NCBI GenBank assembly: GCA_028699855.1
Contig: JAQVTV010000004.1
Span: forward strand, 1-18,786
DNA from: Candidatus Izemoplasmatales bacterium
GTDB lineage: Bacteria > Bacillota_I > Bacilli_A > Izemoplasmatales > Hujiaoplasmataceae
Direction: 5' to 3'
DNA length: 18,786 bases
Shown: positions 1 to 6,209 of the stretch, in pieces
Layout of the letters: every line of letters starts with the position of its first letter
Numbering within the stretch: position 1 is the stretch's first letter
The notes under the pieces: model-generated
The model's database searches: none
Told to the model about the DNA's origin: nothing
The model's input: the letters and a program-made list of their open reading frames with translations, nothing else
Position numbers and translations under genes: made by a program

Positions 1-1
1 A

Positions 2-469
2 ACTCCCCCTTCAACGCCTTCCAAAGTGACTCAAGGAGAGCCCGCGATTTCGCTCCAAGACTTAATCGATCTTGAAGCGCCTCACTATTCAGATGATACC
101 GACCTTTTCGATCAAAAAGTGGAGACAAACGCTGATGAAGAGGTGACCGGAATTCCGATAACGCACATCATCGAGAAAACCGATGTGCCTCAAGTGGAAG
201 ACAACCCCGTTCATGATCCGACAACGCCTATATCCGAAGAATCACTCACACCCGAAAAGCAGAAGGTTCAAAAAGCCGATCTCGGACCATATCATGTCCT
301 GTTTCGCAAGGAAGACCGTCAGTGGTTTGTCAAGCGTGAAGGGTCGGACAAGGTGTTGCGTGTGCTCCCCAGCCAACGGGAAGCGATCGCCTTCGCGACT
401 ATCAAGGCCCTGACCCAAAATGAAAGTTTCATCATCCACAATCAAGACGGAAGCATCAAAAAGAGATAA
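2..469 (+). CDS. DUF2188-domain protein, 3' part only
   Basis: The reading frame is open from the left edge to a TAA at 467-469, so the gene starts outside the window. A GTG at 26 is in frame, but no ribosome binding site precedes it and the frame continues upstream, so it is unlikely to be the start. The visible part has two sections. The first is about 95 residues, rich in Asp, Glu, Pro and Thr, and probably disordered. The last 60 residues (YHVLFRKEDRQWFVKREG... then FIIHNQDGSIKKR) resemble DUF2188: a Tyr-His strand, a W-x-V-K-R-E-G strand, an Ala-rich helix, and a closing I-H-x-x-D-G-x-I strand. DUF2188 has no established function; it is a small alpha/beta domain often found alone or at the end of longer proteins. 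A strong terminator follows immediately, so this gene ends its transcription unit. The domain call rests on recalled family pattern. Confidence 0.6.
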   Translation, partial: TPPSTPSKVTQGEPAISLQDLIDLEAPHYSDDTDLFDQKVETNADEEVTGIPITHIIEKTDVPQVEDNPVHDPTTPISEESLTPEKQKVQKADLGPYHVLFRKEDRQWFVKREGSDKVLRVLPSQREAIAFATIKALTQNESFIIHNQDGSIKKR

Positions 470-477
470 CCATATCG

Positions 478-503
478 CGACGCTGCTCAGCGTCGTTTTT
501 TTT
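478..503 (+). terminator. Rho-independent terminator after the DUF2188 gene
   Basis: A perfect 7-bp stem (CGACGCT, loop GCTC, AGCGTCG) is followed directly by eight T residues. It lies 8 bases after the stop codon at 469 and separates the DUF2188 gene from the sigma-factor operon. Confidence 0.9.
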
Positions 504-522
504 ACAACAAAACACGGATTTC

Positions 523-547
523 GATTGTTTATATAAGTGAAACAATC
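523..547. repeat. 8-bp perfect inverted repeat upstream of the sigma-factor promoter
   Basis: GATTGTTT (523-530) and AAACAATC (540-547) are perfect inverted copies separated by 9 bases. The repeat ends about 30 bases upstream of the candidate -10 hexamer at 578-583. It has no T-tract, so it is more likely a protein-binding site than a terminator. Which protein binds is unknown. Confidence 0.55.
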
Positions 548-574
548 AAAGATATGTCCAAACCAGGTTCCGGG

Positions 575-583
575 TGGTACAAT
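575..583 (+). promoter_or_regulatory. Extended -10 promoter for the sigma/anti-sigma operon
   Basis: TGG followed by TACAAT (578-583) forms an extended -10 element. No good -35 hexamer is present at 17 bases spacing (TGTCCA at 555-560 is poor), which is usual when an extended -10 is used. Transcription would start near 590, giving a leader of only about 15 bases before the TTG start codon at 607. I saw no clear ECF-type GAAC/CGTC pair with normal spacing. Confidence 0.5.
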
Positions 584-606
584 AGTCTCATGAAAGGGTG
601 AGACTA

Positions 607-1137
607 TTGTCAAACCAACTGAACCGCTTGGTACGCCAACTTCAAGCTGGCGACCCATCCGTTTTCGACCAAATCTATCATTTGACCTATCGGAAAGTCT
701 TTTTTGTCATCGTTCCGATTCTGGGTGATCGCTCTCTCGCAGAAGACATTATGCAAGACACCTATATGCGCATGCTGGAAACCCTGCACTCATATAAAGA
801 AAAGAATTTCCTTGCGTATCTGATCACTATCGCCAAAAACTTGGCGATCAATGAATATCATCGACGCAAACGATTCGAACCAACAGAAATGATGGATGAT
901 GATCTGACACACTATGGATATGATCAACTGATTGAGACTTCGCTTGTTCGAGAGGAAATCATCCGCGAAGCGCTTTCGATTTTAGAATCCACAGAGAGAA
1001 ACATCGTGCTCCTGCACGACGTTGAAATGCTGACGCATCGAGAAATCGCTTTGATCATGGACAAACCCCTCGGCACAATCACGTGGATGTATGCGCGGGC
1101 AGTCCAAAAAATCAGAAAACACATCCGGGAGGAGTAG
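607..1137 (+). CDS. ECF-type sigma-70 family RNA polymerase sigma factor
   Basis: A 176-residue alternative sigma factor, the usual ECF length. Sigma region 2 spans about residues 16-90 (DQIYHLTYRKVFF... AEDIMQDTYMRML... AYLITIAKNLAINEYHRRKR), with the core-binding and -10-recognition helices. After a short acidic linker, region 4 spans about 120-172, with a helix-turn-helix (LTHREIALIMDKPLGTITWMYARAVQKIRK) that contacts the -35. I chose the TTG at 607 because GGTGA at 597-601 sits 5 bases upstream. An in-frame GTG at 598 would overlap that ribosome binding site and gives a 179-residue product. The anti-sigma gene follows after 2 bases, so both are co-translated and the neighbour should hold this factor at the membrane. 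It lacks the SigI-type C-terminal domain, although its partner is RsgI-like. The sigma identity is secure; the regulon is unknown. Confidence 0.9.
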   Translation: MSNQLNRLVRQLQAGDPSVFDQIYHLTYRKVFFVIVPILGDRSLAEDIMQDTYMRMLETLHSYKEKNFLAYLITIAKNLAINEYHRRKRFEPTEMMDDDLTHYGYDQLIETSLVREEIIREALSILESTERNIVLLHDVEMLTHREIALIMDKPLGTITWMYARAVQKIRKHIREE

Positions 1138-1139
1138 TC

Positions 1140-2030
1140 ATGCGATATCGCCAATTTAAGAGATTACTTGCGGAAGAAATCCGCTTTGATGTGCCGAGCA
1201 ATGATTACTTGCTCAACCACGTCCATGAATTCTATTCTCCATCAACAACGCCTCAACCACAACTTTGGAGACGCTTTTTGGTCGCAATGTTATCCTTTTG
1301 CACGCTGTTACTCGTGGGATGGTTCATCTATGGATACCACACACCATTCGCGGTAATCACACTGGAAATCAATCCCGCTGTCGAAATCACAATCAACCAG
1401 TTTCAGCGCGTCATCCGTGTGGATGGAATCAATGAATCAGGAGATCAATTGATCGCACAAGCCAAACACAGAGGTTCGCTCAACACCGTGCTTCAATCAA
1501 TGATTGAAACCGGTGAAACGCTCGGATTCATCGATGAAAGCGGTGATTATGCCCTCCTAGGTATCCGTGCCAATTCGTATCAGAGCGAAACGAAAATCAC
1601 CACATATCTGAATCAAATGCTCGAATCTCCTTCGATCACATATGTCATTCTCCAAAAACATACCGTCACAGAAGAGATTCTCTATTCGGGATTCGCGCTC
1701 GCCTCTTCCAATTACAGAGGTGACGCGCAAGCCGCTCCTGCACAAACCCAACCTGCGACTTATTATCCCTATATCGGCGCGAGCCCCGATTTTGAGTCAA
1801 ACTTTGATTCGATCATCAATGATGAGTTCGAAATCATTCAAACTTATAACGAAGTCGATTTTCTCACCTTAGCCGAACAATTGCATCTGACAGAGGCACG
1901 GCTACAGTTATTGATGCAGATCATGGTTCAGGAAGATGCCTATCCATCCATCAGTACGCTGATTGCGCTGAACCAACTCGATCTAAGCGAACTGATTGAG
2001 CGTTTTATGAATCCTGATAATCCTGAGTAA
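1140..2030 (+). CDS. Membrane anti-sigma factor with RsgI-like middle domain
   Basis: A 296-residue protein with three parts. Residues 1-44 are a cytosolic segment without a zinc-finger (HxxxCxxC) motif. Residues 45-66 form one transmembrane helix. The rest is a large extracytoplasmic part. Directly after the helix, AVITLEINPAVEITINQFQRVIRVDGINESGDQL matches the start of the RsgI middle domain (pattern: strand, D/E-INPS-v-E, N, rVi.v...N.dG). The C-terminal 80 residues are acidic and helical (LAEQLHLTEARLQLLMQIM). The start is ATG 1140, with GGGAGGAG at 1127-1134 giving 5-base spacing; this ribosome binding site lies inside the end of the sigma gene. By analogy with sigI-rsgI pairs, the short cytosolic tail would bind the sigma factor while the outer domain senses a signal such as wall stress or polysaccharide. 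The outer domain carries no recognisable carbohydrate-binding module, so the ligand is open. The anti-sigma role is inferred from position and architecture. Confidence 0.78.
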   Translation: MRYRQFKRLLAEEIRFDVPSNDYLLNHVHEFYSPSTTPQPQLWRRFLVAMLSFCTLLLVGWFIYGYHTPFAVITLEINPAVEITINQFQRVIRVDGINESGDQLIAQAKHRGSLNTVLQSMIETGETLGFIDESGDYALLGIRANSYQSETKITTYLNQMLESPSITYVILQKHTVTEEILYSGFALASSNYRGDAQAAPAQTQPATYYPYIGASPDFESNFDSIINDEFEIIQTYNEVDFLTLAEQLHLTEARLQLLMQIMVQEDAYPSISTLIALNQLDLSELIERFMNPDNPE

Positions 2031-2062
2031 TGTGATATTCAACCAAATAAATGCATAAAATC

Positions 2063-2088
2063 AAAGCACGCCTCTCAGGGCGTGCTTT
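2063..2088. terminator. Shared hairpin between convergent genes
   Basis: A perfect 10-bp stem (AAAGCACGCC, loop TCTCAG, GGCGTGCTTT) lies between the anti-sigma stop at 2030 and the stop of the minus-strand membrane gene at 2088, which it touches. Flanking T-runs are weak in both directions (TTTC on plus, TTTGATTTTA on minus). It probably ends both convergent transcripts. Confidence 0.75.
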
Positions 2089-2888
2089 CAAATTCCAATA
2101 GATTCTTTTTTTTTGTAATATCTCCCAGCGATTGCATAAATGAGAATGAAACCGATGATTACGAGAAGCAATAGCGGAATCATGTGCACACCATTGGGTA
2201 GCTGATTTAACAGTGGTATGGGGCCCCCGAAAAACGGGTTCACCATCAAAAACATGTTGTTCGCGCTCGGATCGATCCACAGATTTCCGATCATCGCCCA
2301 GATGGTCATGAGCACAGCTCCGACAAGCAAACGGTACCAACGTTTCGGATTGAATACACGCTCACCGGAGGCAATCATGAAACACGGCAGAAACACCAGC
2401 AGGAAGTGGACAAGAAGACTACGGAGCATCGGAAATGTGAATACCAATGGGTCGCCATAAATCATACCCGAAGGATATAGAATGACCGCCAGCCCACCCA
2501 TGATCGACGTCGAATAGATGAAATCTTTTGCAGGCTTGATGTTCAGCCAGATGACCAGTGGCAGCAACACGTTGTTCACGCCGCACAGCTGAAAAGAAAT
2601 CAATGTCCGAAAATCCCAGAATGGATGCGAATAGCTGGATACAGCTCCGATGGTGTGCCACTCCCATATGAACAAAGCCTCTCCGGCATATTTAAGGAAT
2701 ATCATGATGAAACACGAAACGAATACAAAGAACCGTTTTGTTTGTGCACTTCTGTTCAACATCAGACGCATCAACACAAAGAATAAAATCGCGCCGACTA
2801 GAACATACAGAAAATGAGGCCATTTCAACAAGTATTGTTCCGGGGAATCGTCCATTCCAGAACTTGTAAAAAAACGTGACAATATCAT
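2088..2888 (-). CDS. YwaF/TIGR02206-like integral membrane protein
   Basis: About 266 residues with roughly six to seven hydrophobic helices and no signal-peptide cleavage site. The segment with FQLCGVNNVLLPLVIWL followed by a Gly-rich helix ending in LAVILYP, a histidine-containing helix (LLVHFLLVFLPCFM), and the late motif IGNLWIDPSANNMFLMVNPFFGGPIPLL resemble the YwaF/TIGR02206 family of unknown function. That family usually shows H-L-C in place of the Q-L-C seen here. I placed the start at ATG 2888 because GAGGGTGA lies about 8 bases upstream of it on the minus strand. An in-frame GTG at 2906 adds six residues but lacks a ribosome binding site. The gene appears to be its own unit, with a TATAAT upstream and a hairpin downstream. 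Substrate and role are unknown. Confidence 0.65.
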   Translation of the reverse strand: MILSRFFTSSGMDDSPEQYLLKWPHFLYVLVGAILFFVLMRLMLNRSAQTKRFFVFVSCFIMIFLKYAGEALFIWEWHTIGAVSSYSHPFWDFRTLISFQLCGVNNVLLPLVIWLNIKPAKDFIYSTSIMGGLAVILYPSGMIYGDPLVFTFPMLRSLLVHFLLVFLPCFMIASGERVFNPKRWYRLLVGAVLMTIWAMIGNLWIDPSANNMFLMVNPFFGGPIPLLNQLPNGVHMIPLLLLVIIGFILIYAIAGRYYKKKESIGI

Positions 2889-2924
2889 GAATAATTTCAC
2901 CCTCACTCAATTGATTCCAAAGAT

Positions 2925-2930
2925 ATTATA
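2925..2930 (-). promoter_or_regulatory. -10 hexamer for the YwaF-like gene
   Basis: A perfect TATAAT on the minus strand lies about 40 bases upstream of the ATG at 2888, in an AT-rich stretch. No convincing -35 hexamer is present at 16-18 bases spacing. It is the only good promoter element in the 2889-3047 gap. Confidence 0.45.
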
Positions 2931-3047
2931 GTATATTTTGGGAATAATCGTACATATTCATCATATTGTCATAAGAAATTAGTAGAGATTTATATGTTCA
3001 TACATGATTCAAACATGATTTTTCGATGCGAAAAGCAGATTTTGACC

Positions 3048-3926
3048 TTATCCCTTGATCGCCCCGGAGGACAGACCGGAAATGAAATATTTCTGTAACA
3101 GCAAATAGAAGCAGACCACAGGCAACATCGCCAAAGTAGTCATCGCAAACACGTATCCCCAATCCGTTCGGTTGTGCGCTTGAAAAAACATGGTGATTGC
3201 AACGGGCAACGTTCGGATTTGATCCCATTTAAGAATCGCTTGCGACCACCCTAACTCTTCGAAGGGAAAGAGGAAATTCAAGATACTGATGGCAGCAATG
3301 GCAGGAGAAGCCATGGGAAGAATGATGTATCGATACACAGAGAAAATACTGCCTCCATCAATCAGAATCGATTCATCTAACTCTGTCGGAATATTGTCTT
3401 CTATATAGCCACGAAGCAAGAAGGTCGAGAATGGAGTGACCCAGGCTGAGTAAAATAGAATCACGCCCCAAAGATTATTGATGAGCTTCAACCTTGCGGC
3501 GAGTTCGAATTGGGGAACAATCAAGGCCAAACCCGGCAGCAACATAATGGAAATGATGAAACCATAAATGATTTTTTTCCCTGGAATGGCTAGACGGGCA
3601 AACGCATATGCTAGCAGCGAAGCGACAATGATCGATATCAATACTGTCATCAATGAAACGAAAAGCGTATTGCCCAAATAGCGGAAGAAGGCTGTATTAT
3701 CGAGTATATAGCGATAATTGGAAATGGTGATTTCATGGACTTGTGGAAACAATACGGGTGGATAGAGAAATGTTTTTGCGTTTTCTTTGAATGATGAAAT
3801 GATCATGTATAACATAGGTAATACCATCACCAATGCGCCTAATACGAGCAATAAATAATTCATAATCGTATGTTTCCCAAACCATATCCACCATCTTCGA
3901 GGAGAATGTTTGATTTTGCTCATCAT
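3048..3926 (-). CDS. Carbohydrate ABC transporter permease, MalG type
   Basis: This 292-residue inner permease belongs to the MalG/binding-protein-dependent family. It has an N-terminal helix at about residues 20-45 with the typical P-x-L-Y-M-I-I-S-S-F-K end, and about six membrane helices in total. The cytoplasmic EAA loop is at about 182-204 (ELDESILIDGGSIFSVYRYIILP), where the conserved Gly and final I-x-L-P dock onto the transport ATPase. Its ATG at 3926 overlaps the TGA of the upstream permease in an ATGA. GGAGG lies 8 bases upstream, inside that gene, so the two permeases are translationally coupled and should form a heterodimer. It is the last gene of the operon. No standard terminator follows; only a small TTTTCG-CAT-CGAAAA hairpin without a T-tract is seen around 3020. 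Sugar identity is inferred from the GH13 enzyme in the operon. Confidence 0.9.
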   Translation of the reverse strand: MMSKIKHSPRRWWIWFGKHTIMNYLLLVLGALVMVLPMLYMIISSFKENAKTFLYPPVLFPQVHEITISNYRYILDNTAFFRYLGNTLFVSLMTVLISIIVASLLAYAFARLAIPGKKIIYGFIISIMLLPGLALIVPQFELAARLKLINNLWGVILFYSAWVTPFSTFLLRGYIEDNIPTELDESILIDGGSIFSVYRYIILPMASPAIAAISILNFLFPFEELGWSQAILKWDQIRTLPVAITMFFQAHNRTDWGYVFAMTTLAMLPVVCFYLLLQKYFISGLSSGAIKG

Positions 3927-4819
3927 CGTTCTAGCCTCCGGTTTCTGGATCTGAATGAAAATAGTATGAGTGTGATAACCATGATTATGATGGCGATGAT
4001 CACCGATAATGCAGCCGAATATCCCATATTCAACGCCTCAAATGTCTGAAAATACATCCATGTCAAAACAACCTCAGTTTGATGCGCCGGATTACCGTTT
4101 GTCAATACAGTGATGGGCGTATACGTATTGAACGCGCCTATGACGAGCATGGTGATGACGAACAGCATAGTACCACGAATATTCGGCAGAGTAATATGAA
4201 AAAATCTTTGGGATTTGTTTGCCCCATCAATCGAGGCTGCTTCATATTGCTCCTTGGGAACCGCTTGGAGGGCAGCCAAGAAAATCACCATGTTCCAGCC
4301 GATTCCTTTCCATATGCCAAGTAGCATGGCGGCAAACAACGCTGACCATCTGGAACTCAACCAGCCGATGGGGCGAGAGGTGAGCTTGAGTATATCCACA
4401 ATGAAATAATTGAGCAACCCGAAATTACTGAAGATATAGCGGAAGAGAAGGGCAACCACAACCCATGATGAAATGACCGGTAGATAGTAGACGAGTCGGA
4501 ATGAGACGCTGAAACGTTTGATCCCATGAATGAGAACAGCAGCGAATAGACCGATTATGATTTGGATGGGAACCGTGACAGCGGCGTAAACGAGCGTGTT
4601 TTGAATGGCGATTTTTGCGATCGGATCTTTCAAAACAGTTATATAGTTATCTAGAAACAAAAACGTAGATGTTTGCATATAACCGATTTTCCAGTCAAAA
4701 AAACTCATCACGATCATCTTGATCATTGGGTATATCGTAAAAAAGAGGACAAACAAAAGCGGTGGCAGAAAGAGAATGCATACTCTCCAATCAAATACGA
4801 ATTTACGCCTGATTTTCAT
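3923..4819 (-). CDS. Carbohydrate ABC transporter permease, MalF type
   Basis: A 298-residue permease with about six membrane helices. The first, near residues 13-35, ends in the usual F-x-I-Y-P-M motif. The EAA loop is at about 191-213 (EQYEAASIDGANKSQRFFHITLPNIR). It lacks the large periplasmic P2 loop of Escherichia coli MalF, as Gram-positive homologues do. I set the start at ATG 4819 because GGAGG stands 9 bases upstream. The frame stays open to 4888, but that would place coding sequence over the inverted repeat at 4853-4907 and has no ribosome binding site. It pairs with the downstream MalG-type permease (4-base overlap) and receives substrate from the lipoprotein encoded upstream. No ATPase gene is nearby, so a shared MsmK/UgpC-type ATPase encoded elsewhere is likely. 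Confidence 0.9.
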   Translation of the reverse strand: MKIRRKFVFDWRVCILFLPPLLFVLFFTIYPMIKMIVMSFFDWKIGYMQTSTFLFLDNYITVLKDPIAKIAIQNTLVYAAVTVPIQIIIGLFAAVLIHGIKRFSVSFRLVYYLPVISSWVVVALLFRYIFSNFGLLNYFIVDILKLTSRPIGWLSSRWSALFAAMLLGIWKGIGWNMVIFLAALQAVPKEQYEAASIDGANKSQRFFHITLPNIRGTMLFVITMLVIGAFNTYTPITVLTNGNPAHQTEVVLTWMYFQTFEALNMGYSAALSVIIAIIIMVITLILFSFRSRNRRLER

Positions 4820-4852
4820 CTTGTCTATCCTCCTCACATATTTCATCACATG

Positions 4853-4907
4853 AAGATGATGCAGAATCATATAATCAATATCAATCATATCATATCTGCA
4901 TCATCTT
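4853..4907 (-). repeat. 13-bp inverted repeat in the binding-protein/permease gap
   Basis: AAGATGATGCAGA (4853-4865) and TCTGCATCATCTT (4895-4907) are perfect inverted copies separated by 29 AT-rich bases. The repeat fills most of the 99-base gap between the binding-protein stop (4919) and the first permease start (4819). In the transcript it would form a stem-loop just after the binding-protein stop. Such elements in sugar-transport operons often protect the upstream message from 3' exonucleases or partly stop transcription, giving more binding protein than permease. Confidence 0.75.
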
Positions 4908-4918
4908 TTTCTAGAGTT

Positions 4919-6157
4919 TTAGTCGCCTAAGAGGGCGTCGATTTCTGCGGCCGCTTCATCGAGGGCAACCTGAACGGTTTTCACTCCCGTGATAGCCAAC
5001 GCAACTTTGGTTGCAATGATGTCTTCAACTTGACTCCATTCTGGAATAACGGGTCTGGCCTTAGCTGTTTGCAAAGCTTGAGCAAACACGGGGAGCAGTG
5101 GCATAGCCGCAATGGCTTCAGCATCTTCAAGCGCTTCGAGGTTGACAGGCATCTGTCCCACTTTTGCCATTTCCACTTGCGCGTGTTTATCAGTCATAAA
5201 CTGGACAAATTTCCATGCAGCGGCTTTCTTGGCATCACTCGAAGGCTTGAACAACATGAAATTCTCTCCTCCAAGGACACTGATTGATCCTGCACTTCCA
5301 GCGGGTAATGGTACGGCGCTGTAATTGATACCTGCTGACGTGTTCGATGCCCCTCTCCAGGGTCCATCAAGCTGCATGGCGTACAATCCACTCGCCCAGC
5401 CATCTGTGTCTCCTACGGCTCCGGGATCCATGGATGGGCCTGCGAGTGCGCCTTCTGAGTAAAGATTCCTGAGTTCTTGGATGACAGCGACATTCGTGGC
5501 ACTGTTGATGTACCCGGTCGCAGTTGTGTTGTCTGGCGAAAGGACTGATCCGCCGCTACTCCAAATGTAGGGCCCCACATTCCATATCCCGGTCCATGGC
5601 TCAACATATCCGATCGTTGTTTGGCTCGTGAGTGTACGAATGGCGCTCCATAATCCACTGAGAGTGGTCGGTACGCTGACACTGGCCGCCGTCAATAAAT
5701 CCTGATTATAGAAAAGAATCTTCGTGTTTGTGTTGGCGGCGATACCATAATAGTCTGAGCCCATGCGATTTGAGCTGTTCGGTGCGGCTAACACTTTGGC
5801 AGCCGTCGCTTCATAATCATCAAAATCGCTGACTTTTTCCAGGACATTCAGACTTTGAAACTGCGGAACAAATGCGATGTCACCCCGTAGCACATCTGGC
5901 AGAACAGTCGTGGTTGCACCGAGAACGACACTTGCACGAAGATTGCCCCACTCCATGAACACGTGCTCAACCTTGATTCCCTTGTTCGCAGATTCAAATT
6001 CTCCAATCAAGGTTTCGAGAACCACGATTTGGCCGTCACTAGCTGAGTAGTTGTGCCAAAACTCGATAGTTACTTCATTGTTCGATCCATTCTGACATGC
6101 AGAAAGTGTGAGAAATGAAGCAACCATCACTAACAATAAAAGCATTGTTTTTTTCAT
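4919..6157 (-). CDS. Sugar ABC transporter substrate-binding lipoprotein (MalE-like)
   Basis: This 412-residue extracellular solute-binding protein has a type II signal peptide. It starts with two lysines, followed by a hydrophobic core and the lipobox L-S-A-C with Cys21, which would be lipidated and anchor the protein to the outer face of the membrane. The mature part begins with the family-typical strand VTIEFWHNYSASDGQ. It continues with the SBP_bac_1 features FESANKGIKVEHVFMEW, a D-x-x-R-G-D-I-A segment, YYGIAANTNTKILFYNQDLL, and WAxxLYAMQLDGPWR near residue 260. Its start is ATG 6157, with AAGGAG 7 bases upstream. It lies 52 bases after the GH13 gene and 99 bases before the permeases. 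The sugar is inferred as maltodextrin from the adjacent enzyme; the binding residues were not assigned. Confidence 0.92.
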   Translation of the reverse strand: MKKTMLLLLVMVASFLTLSACQNGSNNEVTIEFWHNYSASDGQIVVLETLIGEFESANKGIKVEHVFMEWGNLRASVVLGATTTVLPDVLRGDIAFVPQFQSLNVLEKVSDFDDYEATAAKVLAAPNSSNRMGSDYYGIAANTNTKILFYNQDLLTAASVSVPTTLSGLWSAIRTLTSQTTIGYVEPWTGIWNVGPYIWSSGGSVLSPDNTTATGYINSATNVAVIQELRNLYSEGALAGPSMDPGAVGDTDGWASGLYAMQLDGPWRGASNTSAGINYSAVPLPAGSAGSISVLGGENFMLFKPSSDAKKAAAWKFVQFMTDKHAQVEMAKVGQMPVNLEALEDAEAIAAMPLLPVFAQALQTAKARPVIPEWSQVEDIIATKVALAITGVKTVQVALDEAAAEIDALLGD

Positions 6158-6209
6158 CTTTCTTCTCCTTTATATAGAATTAATTAAGATCAAAATCGAT
6201 CTGGAATCA

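Noticed and set aside
242-658. Long minus-strand open frame opposite the DUF2188 and sigma genes
   Set aside because: It crosses a strong terminator and promoter region, has no ribosome binding site, and overlaps two well-supported genes.
607-1137. SigI instead of an ECF-type sigma factor
   Set aside because: The C-terminal half is an ordinary region 4 helix-turn-helix, not the SigI C-terminal domain. The call rests on motif memory only.
1083-1139. Longer start for the anti-sigma gene
   Set aside because: The extra residues are out-of-frame translation of the sigma gene's C-terminus. ATG 1140 has an excellent ribosome binding site.
4820-4888. Longer N-terminus for the MalF-type permease
   Set aside because: It lacks a ribosome binding site and would run through the inverted repeat. 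GGAGG is positioned for ATG 4819.
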